A stretch of 26,165 nt of DNA from Caldipriscus sp964426895. Lineage in GTDB: Bacteria > Hydrothermota > Hydrothermia > LBFQ01. The DNA lies in contig CAYRSH010000018.1 in the NCBI GenBank assembly GCA_964426895.1, positions 1-26,165 on the forward strand, given 5' to 3'. The notes beneath the pieces are model-generated. The model did not search any database. It saw only the letters and a program-made list of their open reading frames with translations, and was not told the origin of the DNA. The position numbers and the translations under genes are program-made. Of this stretch, positions 14,145-20,854 are shown piece by piece; within the stretch, counting starts at the first letter, position 1, and each line of letters opens with the position of its first letter.

Positions 14145-15917
14145 ATGCGTAAAAACGATATAGCGATAAAAATAGCCGGTCTTGCTGGTGATGGGAGTTT
14201 AACAACTGGGGAACTTTTATCCAAAATCTTTAAAAAGATGGGCCTTTATGTTGTGATAATAAAAGACTTTCCTTCAAACATTAGGGGGTTGCCTACAAAC
14301 TTAACGGTTAGGGCTAAGGATAAACCCGTTTATGGTCCAAAGGATTATGTTGATTACCTTTTGGCCCTTGATTTCCAAAACCTACCACTACATACCCATG
14401 AGGTTGCCCCCGGTGGTGTAATCATTTACGATAACAGCACACATCCCGAAATACCGGAACACCTGAAAAGGGATGATGTCCATTATTACATTTTACCCCT
14501 CGCAAACCTTTCAAGGGAAAATTTGGGATTGGAGGTTATAAAGAATGTTGTGGCGCTGGGGATTATAGCAGAACTTCTAAACATAGACCACGATATAGCC
14601 CATAAGGCCATAAAGGAATGGTTTAAGGAGAAGGGGGAAAAGATAGTTGAATCGAACATAAAGGCTTATGAGTTCGGAAGGGAAAAAGCTAAAGAACTTG
14701 GTAAGAAAGATGAGTACATCGTGGAAAACCTCGGAGACCCGGGTAGGATTATGATGATAGGAAACGAGGCTATTGCCCTCGGTGCTTTAACCGCGGGTTG
14801 TAGGTTTGAGGTGGCATATCCTATAACACCGGCAACGGAAATACTTGAATTCTTCGCAAAGTACGGTAGGGAATTCGGAGCGGTTACGGTTCAGGCCGAA
14901 GACGAAATAGCATCCATAAACTTTGCCTTGGGAGCCGCTTTTGCGGGTGCAAGGGCCATGACCACATCATCCGGTCCCGGACTATCCCTAAAAACCGAAA
15001 CCTTGGGGTTGGCTTATATAAACGAAACACCGTTGGTAATAGTTGATTCCCAACGGGCAGGACCGGGTACGGGTCTTCCAACAAAAACTGAGCAGTCGGA
15101 TATAAACCATATTCTTTTCGGAGGGCATGGGGATCAGATGAGGATAGTCATAGCACCCGCCACCTTAGAAGAAGGGTTTTACTTTACGGCGTTGGCATTT
15201 AACCTTGCGGAAAAATACCAGACACCCGTAGTAATACTAACAGAGCAGGCGTTTTCCCAGAATAAATATACCGCAGAACCCGGTTCAATAGACCCATTTA
15301 AGGTTGAAATAGACAGGGGCAAACTTTTGAGTAAAGAAGACCTTAAAAGGATAAAGAAAGAGGGGAGACAGTATTTGAGATATGAGATAACGGAAGATGG
15401 TATATCCCCAAGGGCATTACCCGGAATGGAAGGTACAATTTTTACGGCAAACTCAAACGAGCACGATGAAACGGGATACACAACCGAAGATCCGGATATG
15501 AGGAAAGCTATGGTTGATAAGAGGCTGAGGAAATACGAAGTTGCGAAAAACTCAGGGGAACTTCCGAGAGCGGTTTATTATGGGGATGAGGATGCGGAAA
15601 TCGGTATAATAGGTATGGGTGCAACGATGGGACCCATTCTTGAAGCCATGGAGCAGTTAGAGGAAGAGGGTATAAAGGCAAGATATATGAGGATAAGGAC
15701 ATTGTGGCCGTTCTACGATGACGAAGTTAACGAATTCATTGAAAAATATGACAAAGTTTTTGTGGTTGAAATGAACGCCCGGGCACAACTTTTACACCTT
15801 ATAAAGCAATTCACCACAAAGCACGAAAAACTCCATCCCATTACAAAATACACGGGTAGGATGTTTAGGCCCGTGGAAATAAAAGAGGTCATATTGAAAG
15901 TCTTGCAGAAGGTGTAA
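14145..15917 (+). CDS. korA: 2-oxoacid:ferredoxin oxidoreductase, fused gamma-alpha subunit (KorA type)
   Basis: A 590-residue protein. Residues 1-190 are the gamma domain (IKIAGLAGDGSLTTGELLSK, FPSNIRGLPT). From about 200 the alpha domain follows, with YPITPATE (225-232), EDEIASINFALGAAFAGARA and TSSGPGLSLKTE. This layout is typical of two-subunit 2-oxoglutarate or 2-oxoacid:ferredoxin oxidoreductases, which interconvert 2-oxoacids and acyl-CoA with ferredoxin. They serve the oxidative or reductive TCA cycle or amino-acid breakdown. The beta subunit, which binds thiamine diphosphate and an iron-sulfur cluster, normally follows at once; here an M23 peptidase follows instead, so korB must be elsewhere. 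Which 2-oxoacid it uses cannot be told from the sequence. It has its own leaderless-type promoter. Confidence 0.92.
   Translation: MRKNDIAIKIAGLAGDGSLTTGELLSKIFKKMGLYVVIIKDFPSNIRGLPTNLTVRAKDKPVYGPKDYVDYLLALDFQNLPLHTHEVAPGGVIIYDNSTHPEIPEHLKRDDVHYYILPLANLSRENLGLEVIKNVVALGIIAELLNIDHDIAHKAIKEWFKEKGEKIVESNIKAYEFGREKAKELGKKDEYIVENLGDPGRIMMIGNEAIALGALTAGCRFEVAYPITPATEILEFFAKYGREFGAVTVQAEDEIASINFALGAAFAGARAMTTSSGPGLSLKTETLGLAYINETPLVIVDSQRAGPGTGLPTKTEQSDINHILFGGHGDQMRIVIAPATLEEGFYFTALAFNLAEKYQTPVVILTEQAFSQNKYTAEPGSIDPFKVEIDRGKLLSKEDLKRIKKEGRQYLRYEITEDGISPRALPGMEGTIFTANSNEHDETGYTTEDPDMRKAMVDKRLRKYEVAKNSGELPRAVYYGDEDAEIGIIGMGATMGPILEAMEQLEEEGIKARYMRIRTLWPFYDDEVNEFIEKYDKVFVVEMNARAQLLHLIKQFTTKHEKLHPITKYTGRMFRPVEIKEVILKVLQKV
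15909..15914 (+). promoter_or_regulatory. Shine-Dalgarno-like AAGGTG before an ATA start
   Basis: AAGGTG at the end of the KorA-type gene, six bases before ATA 15921. The spacing is normal and supports initiation at ATA rather than at the downstream TTG 15990, which has no such site. Confidence 0.45.
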
Positions 15918-15920
15918 GGG

Positions 15921-16628
15921 ATAAAAAGGTTAGAGATACTAAAAACCGGAGAAAACGGGGTTAAAAGGTGGGTTTTCTCGGGTAAGGGTTTGGTGGTTTT
16001 TAAACTCATATTGGGTTTATGGGTATTCTTTGGCCTTATAGGATTGTTGGTTTTTATAATGCTTATATCCACGCTGTTTTTTAAAGATAGGTTATATACA
16101 AGGGTTTTGGATATGTTGAGAGCGGAGAGGGAATTGAAAGAACTACATGAAAAATATCAAAAACTACAATCCAAGGTTGAAAAGTTGGAAATATTACTCG
16201 GGGGTAATATAAAACTCCCCGAGGTGGAGTACCCGATGGGAGCCTTACCGATATATGTGGAGGAGTGCGATACACCCTGCGCCTTGCCCGCGGTTGGTCC
16301 GATAGTAAGGGGCGTTGATAGTAATCTTCATACGGGTTTGGATATAGATGTTCCGGAATCAACATTTGTATTCTCCACCGCCAAAGGTGTAATAAAGGAT
16401 GTTGGGAGGGATAAAAATTTGGGCCTGTTTGTTAAGATTTCACATAGTAAGGGTTATGAAACGGTTTATGGGCATCTATTGAAGGTTTTTGTAAAAATTG
16501 GTGATACCGTAAAGACCGGTCAGATAATAGGGCTTTCGGGTAGTACGGGGAAGACGAGTGGTCCGCATATACATTACGAGGTTTGGAAAAACGGAAAACC
16601 CATAGACCCGGTTTCAATCCTACCGTGA
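15921..16628 (+). CDS. M23 (LytM-type) peptidase, membrane-anchored, probable ATA start
   Basis: A peptidoglycan endopeptidase of family M23. After a short cytoplasmic segment come one membrane helix (LILGLWVFFGLIGLLVFIMLI) and a coiled coil (about RAERELKELHEKYQKLQSKV). The catalytic domain follows with HTGLD (HxxxD) and GPHIHYE (HxH), a complete zinc site, so it should be active. The first ATG/GTG/TTG-type start is TTG 15990, but the frame is open back to the TAA at 15915. The 23 residues before 15990 (KRLEILKTGENGVKRWVFSG) look like the basic leader that commonly precedes the membrane helix in this family. I place the start at ATA 15921, which has an AAGGTG site; TTG 15990 is the fallback. 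The stop overlaps the DUF58 gene (GTGA). Confidence 0.8.
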   Translation: MKRLEILKTGENGVKRWVFSGKGLVVFKLILGLWVFFGLIGLLVFIMLISTLFFKDRLYTRVLDMLRAERELKELHEKYQKLQSKVEKLEILLGGNIKLPEVEYPMGALPIYVEECDTPCALPAVGPIVRGVDSNLHTGLDIDVPESTFVFSTAKGVIKDVGRDKNLGLFVKISHSKGYETVYGHLLKVFVKIGDTVKTGQIIGLSGSTGKTSGPHIHYEVWKNGKPIDPVSILP

Positions 16629-17455
16629 GCATACCCAAGGAGATAATAAGGGAGTTTGAGATAAATGTAAAGGGGGTAGTTGAGGGTTTATTTTCCGGAA
16701 AGCATAGGAGTAATGTTTTGGGGAGTTCTCCGGAGTTTGCTGGGCACAGGCCGTATGTTGAAGGGGATGACCTTAGAAGGATAGATTGGAAGGTTTACGC
16801 GAGGAGGCAAAAACTCTATTTAAAGTTGTTTTTAAACGAATCCGAAGTTCCAATACTTATACTTTTTGATGATACCCGATCAATGGGTATGTGGGAGAAA
16901 CATAAAAGGGCTTCCATTGTTGCGGGAATGGTGATGTTTGCGGCAAACAGGTTGAATTACAGGTTTTCATTGCTAACCCTTTCTGGGAAATATATACCCT
17001 TTAACAAAGGGGCACAACACCTCATAAGGTGTTTTTACGAGACATATAACGGTGGGGGGAGAGGAGATTTTTTAAAGGGAGTTTTTATGACGGTTTCGGA
17101 AATCAAGAAAAGGGTTATGGTTGTTGTGATTTCGGATTTTGAGTTTGAGGAAAACGATTTACAGAAGGGTTTAAACATACTCCTTAAATTCTACGATGTG
17201 GTGGCTTTCCATATATTGAGCGGTGAGGAATGGGATTTTAAATATGACGGGAAGGTTTTGGTTGATATTGAAAGCGGAAAAAAGGTTTCTATAAGCCCAA
17301 ATAGTGCGGGTTATTATAGGGAAAGGATAAGGAGGTGGGCCAATGGTGTTAAAAATCTCGTTTTACAAGGAGGCGGAAGGTATTCCCTTATATTTTCGGA
17401 TACACCCATTGAAATTGAGGCAAAAAAGGTTATTGAGGCGATGGGGGTAGTTTGA
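16625..17455 (+). CDS. DUF58 protein (VWA-like)
   Basis: About 276 residues from a GTG that overlaps the previous stop (GTGA). The family core is clear: GLFSGKHRSN, EFAGHRPYVEGDDLRRIDWKVYARRQKLYLK, then a von Willebrand A-like domain starting ILILFDDTRSM. The metal-site motif DxSxS is DDTRS here (Asp82, Thr84, Ser86), so Thr replaces the first Ser. DUF58 proteins usually sit beside a MoxR AAA+ ATPase and act with it in envelope or complex maturation; no MoxR is in this window. Starting at the in-frame ATG near 16583 would add a stretch that is only M23 coding sequence in another frame. The last 26 bases overlap the convergent ABC ATPase gene. Confidence 0.9.
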   Translation: MSIPKEIIREFEINVKGVVEGLFSGKHRSNVLGSSPEFAGHRPYVEGDDLRRIDWKVYARRQKLYLKLFLNESEVPILILFDDTRSMGMWEKHKRASIVAGMVMFAANRLNYRFSLLTLSGKYIPFNKGAQHLIRCFYETYNGGGRGDFLKGVFMTVSEIKKRVMVVVISDFEFEENDLQKGLNILLKFYDVVAFHILSGEEWDFKYDGKVLVDIESGKKVSISPNSAGYYRERIRRWANGVKNLVLQGGGRYSLIFSDTPIEIEAKKVIEAMGVV

Positions 17456-18020
17456 AGGGTTTTCCAAACCCCAAAGGTTTGTGTGAAGTAATAATGAAGA
17501 CTTTACCCTTTTTCCGTATATCTTCTATTATACGCGTTAAATTGTTTTTGGATTTTTCATCAAGGTGTGCGTAGGGTTCGTCCAACGCTATAACCGGAGC
17601 GGGGGAGGATAGGGCTCTAACGAGTTGTACCTTTCTGTTCTGACCCGTTGATATTTCTTTAAAAGTTTTATCAAGGACTTCTTTCAATCCAAAAACCTCA
17701 ATTAAATCCGAAGATATGGGCGAAAAGTATAACTCAAAATACCTTCTAACCGTTATATCCGCCCTTATGGTTTCCCCCAACATAACGGATACGAGTTTTG
17801 CCCTTTCCAATGGCGATAATTCCAAAAGGTTTTTTGATAGAATCTTTATTTCCCCCTTTAATATTGATATTCCGAGGAAGGCCTTTAACAATGTGGTTTT
17901 CCCAACCCCGTTTTCCCCGTAAACGTTTAAAACCTCTCCAAAATCCAATTGGAAACTTATATTCTCCAATAAGGGCTTTGCATATCCTATATAGCATCCA
18001 TTGGCCTCCAAAACCTTCAT
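17430..18020 (-). CDS. Short ABC transporter ATPase
   Basis: A 196-residue ATP-binding subunit: Walker A GENGVGKT (35-42), a signature of ISTGQ (123-127) instead of LSGGQ, Walker B VIALDEPYAHLD (about 143-154) and the switch His in ITSHKP. It is shorter than most importer ATPases (about 220-250 residues) and ends soon after the switch, with a Pro-rich tail. No permease lies beside it, so its partner is elsewhere or it serves another process. Its ATG overlaps the end of the glycosyltransferase gene (ATGA), making it the last gene of the envelope operon. Substrate unknown; a role in exporting a glycan or glycolipid made by the operon is only inference. Confidence 0.88.
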   Translation of the reverse strand: MKVLEANGCYIGYAKPLLENISFQLDFGEVLNVYGENGVGKTTLLKAFLGISILKGEIKILSKNLLELSPLERAKLVSVMLGETIRADITVRRYFELYFSPISSDLIEVFGLKEVLDKTFKEISTGQNRKVQLVRALSSPAPVIALDEPYAHLDEKSKNNLTRIIEDIRKKGKVFIITSHKPLGFGKPFKLPPSPQ

Positions 18021-19141
18021 TTTTTACCCATCAATTCCAGGTAATACCCTTCAACCTCTTTTGCTATGTTTTTCCACGAAAACCTTTTTGCGGTTTCAAG
18101 GCCGTTTGATATTAACCTCTGCCTGAGGTTTTCATCCGTTAAAACCTTTATTATCTTGTTGGCCAAATCCACTTCGTTTTCAGGCTCGCTTAACAAACCG
18201 TTTTCCCCATCCTTTACAACATACCTATAACCCTCGTTATTGGTCGCCACCACCGGAACCCCGCTTGCCATAGCCTCCAAAAGAACCATACCAAAACTCT
18301 CGGACCTTGTTGCGGGGGATACGAATACATCGGCCGAGCGATAATACCTGGGTAATACATCGCTATCAACAGACCCTTCAAAAAGCACCCTATCTTTTAT
18401 TTCTTCTGGTACCAAAGATTTATAATATCCCAAAAGTGGGCCTGAACCCACAACTATCAACCGTGCGTTGGGAACCTTTGAAAGTATTATAGGCATTGCG
18501 TTTATTAAAAACCTTAAACCCTTTCTGGGTTCGGGTCTTCCTACAAACAAAATATTCTTATAACCCATAAGGTGCTGTAAGGGTTTTTTGTTGGGGTTAA
18601 ACTTTTCAACATCCACACCGTTTGGGATAATCCTGTAATCTATGCTTCCAAAGTGTTTTAAAATGGGTTCTATTGCGGCGGGTGAAACCGCTATAAAACC
18701 GTTAATACGGGAAAAATACCCCTTTATATAAGGTTTGAAGGTTTTTGCCAAAATATTTTTGCGATAGGCCGCGTGGAATGTAATAACATTTATTGAATTT
18801 GAATATTTTAAAGCGAGAATGGGCAATGTTGGTGCAACCTGGCCGTGTATATGCACTATATCAAATCCGTTATTCCTCAAAATGTCCTTAACATACATGT
18901 TTATCCTCGGTGAAAAGGCTATTGGGGCTATTGAACCGTTTACCGGTATCTTTATCGGAAATCCAACCCTATAAACCCAAGGGGGTTCATCAAATCCCAC
19001 CTTTTCTTTAAAGTTCGTCGTTAGTATATAAGTTTCCCAACCCAAAGCCCGCAGGTTTTTTGAAAGTTGGTGTATGTGCTCCGAAATTCCACCCGGATAT
19101 GGATAATATACATCGCTTACGAATATAACCTTACCCTTCAT
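18017..19141 (-). CDS. GT4-family glycosyltransferase
   Basis: A 374-residue GT-B retaining glycosyltransferase. The N-terminal acceptor domain has SDVYYPYPGGISEHIHQL (9-26, with the GG loop) and DIVHIHG. The C-terminal nucleotide-sugar domain has NILFVGRPEPRKGL, VGSGP and the E-x7-E motif in SESFGMVLLEAMASGVPVVA. This pattern is close to PimA/MshA-like GT4 enzymes that add mannose, glucose or GlcNAc to lipids or polyols. The donor and acceptor cannot be read from the sequence. It overlaps the Wzz gene by four bases, consistent with building an envelope polysaccharide or glycolipid. Confidence 0.92.
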   Translation of the reverse strand: MKGKVIFVSDVYYPYPGGISEHIHQLSKNLRALGWETYILTTNFKEKVGFDEPPWVYRVGFPIKIPVNGSIAPIAFSPRINMYVKDILRNNGFDIVHIHGQVAPTLPILALKYSNSINVITFHAAYRKNILAKTFKPYIKGYFSRINGFIAVSPAAIEPILKHFGSIDYRIIPNGVDVEKFNPNKKPLQHLMGYKNILFVGRPEPRKGLRFLINAMPIILSKVPNARLIVVGSGPLLGYYKSLVPEEIKDRVLFEGSVDSDVLPRYYRSADVFVSPATRSESFGMVLLEAMASGVPVVATNNEGYRYVVKDGENGLLSEPENEVDLANKIIKVLTDENLRQRLISNGLETAKRFSWKNIAKEVEGYYLELMGKK

Positions 19142-20211
19142 AACCCCAAATCCCGCCTGATTTGTAAAACCAACTTACCCACATCGGTATCCCTAAGTTT
19201 GTCAAATATTATAAAGCAGGTTATCATAAAAAACATACCGATGAACATAGCGATAAAACTCGCCAGTGTGGGAACCACCCTTTTAGGCCAAACCCTTTTC
19301 TCCTTTCCCAAAGGTTCGGATGCGGGTTGTAGAAAGGGGTTATCCTTCTTTTCCAAAAGTTTGGCCTTTTCATACTCCTCATAAAGGGTTCCATAAACGG
19401 TTGAAAGTATGGTTAGTCTTACCCTGTATTCATAAGCCTTTCTTAAATTCTTTGGGAGGTGCTTAAACTTGGATGAGAGGTTTGACATAAGGGCATCTAT
19501 TTCCCTTTTTACTATATTCACATCGGGGATGTTATCGGAAAAAACTAACCTTAGGGTTGAGAGTTCCACCTCTTTTTGAACTATTTTTGTTATCAATTCT
19601 CCTACCGCCGGTGCCACCATATCCTCCGCGGCGGGTACCAAAATCTTTTCCCTCTCCTCAAAGGCGGTAATACTATCCTGCAATAACTTTATTGAATCTT
19701 CCACCTCCTTTAACCTCTTTTCCAAAAACTTCCTCAACTCCCTACCTTTTGCATTCAATGTTAAATTCGCCTTTTCGTTTAAAAAGTCTATGTATTTTTG
19801 TGTGAGTTCCCTTGCCCTATCCTTACTGATATCCCTGACCCTTAGCATAAAGGAACCGCTGGGTAGGGGTTCGAGTTGGAACTTGGAATCCATAATTTGA
19901 ACGGCATCGTCTATGTTTTTCGTACCCAATATCGGCAATAGGTTATACCTTTCAATAAACTCCCTCTTAAAGTTGTAGGATGTTGCTATATCCACGAATA
20001 TCTGGGCGGGTGATGACATAGCCCCCCTCGTAAGTTGAAAGAATAAAAGCGTTTGGGGTTGTAATTGTGTTATTTCTTCCAAAGACGGTACGAGCATAAC
20101 ACCCCTTTCATATACGGGTTTAACCAAAAAGGATGATACCAATAAAGTCCCAATAGTACTCACAACCGAAAAGTAGAATATCCAACGGATTTTTTTAAAA
20201 TATTCAAACAT
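19138..20211 (-). CDS. Wzz/GNVR-type polysaccharide chain-length protein
   Basis: A 357-residue inner-membrane protein with a helix near the N-terminus (about 8-30), a long periplasmic part rich in coiled coil (RELRKFLEKRLKEVEDSIKLL and on), and a second helix near 315-335 preceded by the Pro-rich PKRVVPTL typical of Wzz proteins. Wzz proteins set the length of O-antigen, capsule or exopolysaccharide. There is no C-terminal tyrosine-kinase domain. The ATG lies one base after the stop of the LolA-like gene. With the glycosyltransferase downstream and a flippase at 22590 it suggests a Wzx/Wzy-type surface glycan pathway; no Wzy polymerase is in the window. Confidence 0.88.
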   Translation of the reverse strand: MFEYFKKIRWIFYFSVVSTIGTLLVSSFLVKPVYERGVMLVPSLEEITQLQPQTLLFFQLTRGAMSSPAQIFVDIATSYNFKREFIERYNLLPILGTKNIDDAVQIMDSKFQLEPLPSGSFMLRVRDISKDRARELTQKYIDFLNEKANLTLNAKGRELRKFLEKRLKEVEDSIKLLQDSITAFEEREKILVPAAEDMVAPAVGELITKIVQKEVELSTLRLVFSDNIPDVNIVKREIDALMSNLSSKFKHLPKNLRKAYEYRVRLTILSTVYGTLYEEYEKAKLLEKKDNPFLQPASEPLGKEKRVWPKRVVPTLASFIAMFIGMFFMITCFIIFDKLRDTDVGKLVLQIRRDLGL

Positions 20212-20212
20212 C

Positions 20213-20803
20213 CTAAATGTTGAAGTCCTCTTGTGTTAATCCAACATTAACCTTTATATCCATGAACTTAACCGTTCTTACCTCATTACCATCGGATGTG
20301 TAATCAACAACCATAATGGGGAGGAAAGTTTCCGAATCTACCCAGTATTTTGAGTACGAGGCTCCGTAATTCTCGGAAGGTTGAAGGGGAACTTTAATTA
20401 TATAAACCTTTTTTCCGAGTAGGGATCTTTCGGATAGAAACTCGGCACTTTTAACCCTTTTTATAAAATACGGTATATGGCTTTCGTATATCCTATGACC
20501 CTTTGGGGATCTCAACCTGTTATCGTCCGGAGAAAGGGTTACCTTTAAAAATCCCTTTTTAGCCCTAACCTTACCCGTTTTTGGATTATAAACGGCTATT
20601 CCGCCTTTGCTTTCCCCCTCCAAGACCTCCATATAAACCCAACCGTTCATATACTTCTGTAAATACAGTTTGTACTCCATTTTTCCGTTTTCCTTTGGGG
20701 TTTTTGACTCCATTTTAGCCGTGTAATCCTCTATTTTTGTCAGGTTTCCCTTTAAATTCGCGACTATGTCATCCGCGGATATTGATATGAGTATGTAAAG
20801 CAT
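20213..20803 (-). CDS. LolA-like outer-membrane lipoprotein-sorting protein
   Basis: A 196-residue protein with the fold pattern of the LolA/LolB-like lipoprotein-sorting family: early helix DDIVANLKGNLTKIEDYTAKM, many beta strands (VYIIKVPLQP, KYWVDSETFLPIMVVDY) and an end of VKFMDIKVNVGL. Such proteins carry lipids or lipoproteins across the periplasm. The N-terminus MLYILISISADD has a hydrophobic run of only about eight residues before a possible cleavage at SISA-DD, much shorter than a usual signal peptide. The ATG at 20803 is seven bases after a TAAAAT box, so nothing upstream is missing. It is the first gene of the Wzz-glycosyltransferase-ABC operon. Confidence 0.8.
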   Translation of the reverse strand: MLYILISISADDIVANLKGNLTKIEDYTAKMESKTPKENGKMEYKLYLQKYMNGWVYMEVLEGESKGGIAVYNPKTGKVRAKKGFLKVTLSPDDNRLRSPKGHRIYESHIPYFIKRVKSAEFLSERSLLGKKVYIIKVPLQPSENYGASYSKYWVDSETFLPIMVVDYTSDGNEVRTVKFMDIKVNVGLTQEDFNI

Positions 20804-20810
20804 AGTGGAA

Positions 20811-20819
20811 ATTTTAAGG
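20811..20819 (-). promoter_or_regulatory. Extended -10 CCTTAAAAT, leaderless promoter for the envelope operon
   Basis: On the minus strand CAACCTTAAAAT, with seven bases from the hexamer to the ATG at 20803. Divergent from the frdA promoter, with 51 bases between the two start codons. Confidence 0.6.
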
Positions 20820-20839
20820 TTGAAAAAATTAAACGGTTA

Positions 20840-20845
20840 TAAAAT
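20840..20845 (+). promoter_or_regulatory. -10 box TAAAAT, leaderless promoter for the frdA-type gene
   Basis: TAAAAT nine bases before the ATG at 20855. A TTGAAA at 20820-20825 is only 14 bases upstream, too close for a standard -35. Confidence 0.5.
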
Positions 20846-20854
20846 ACCCGCTTT

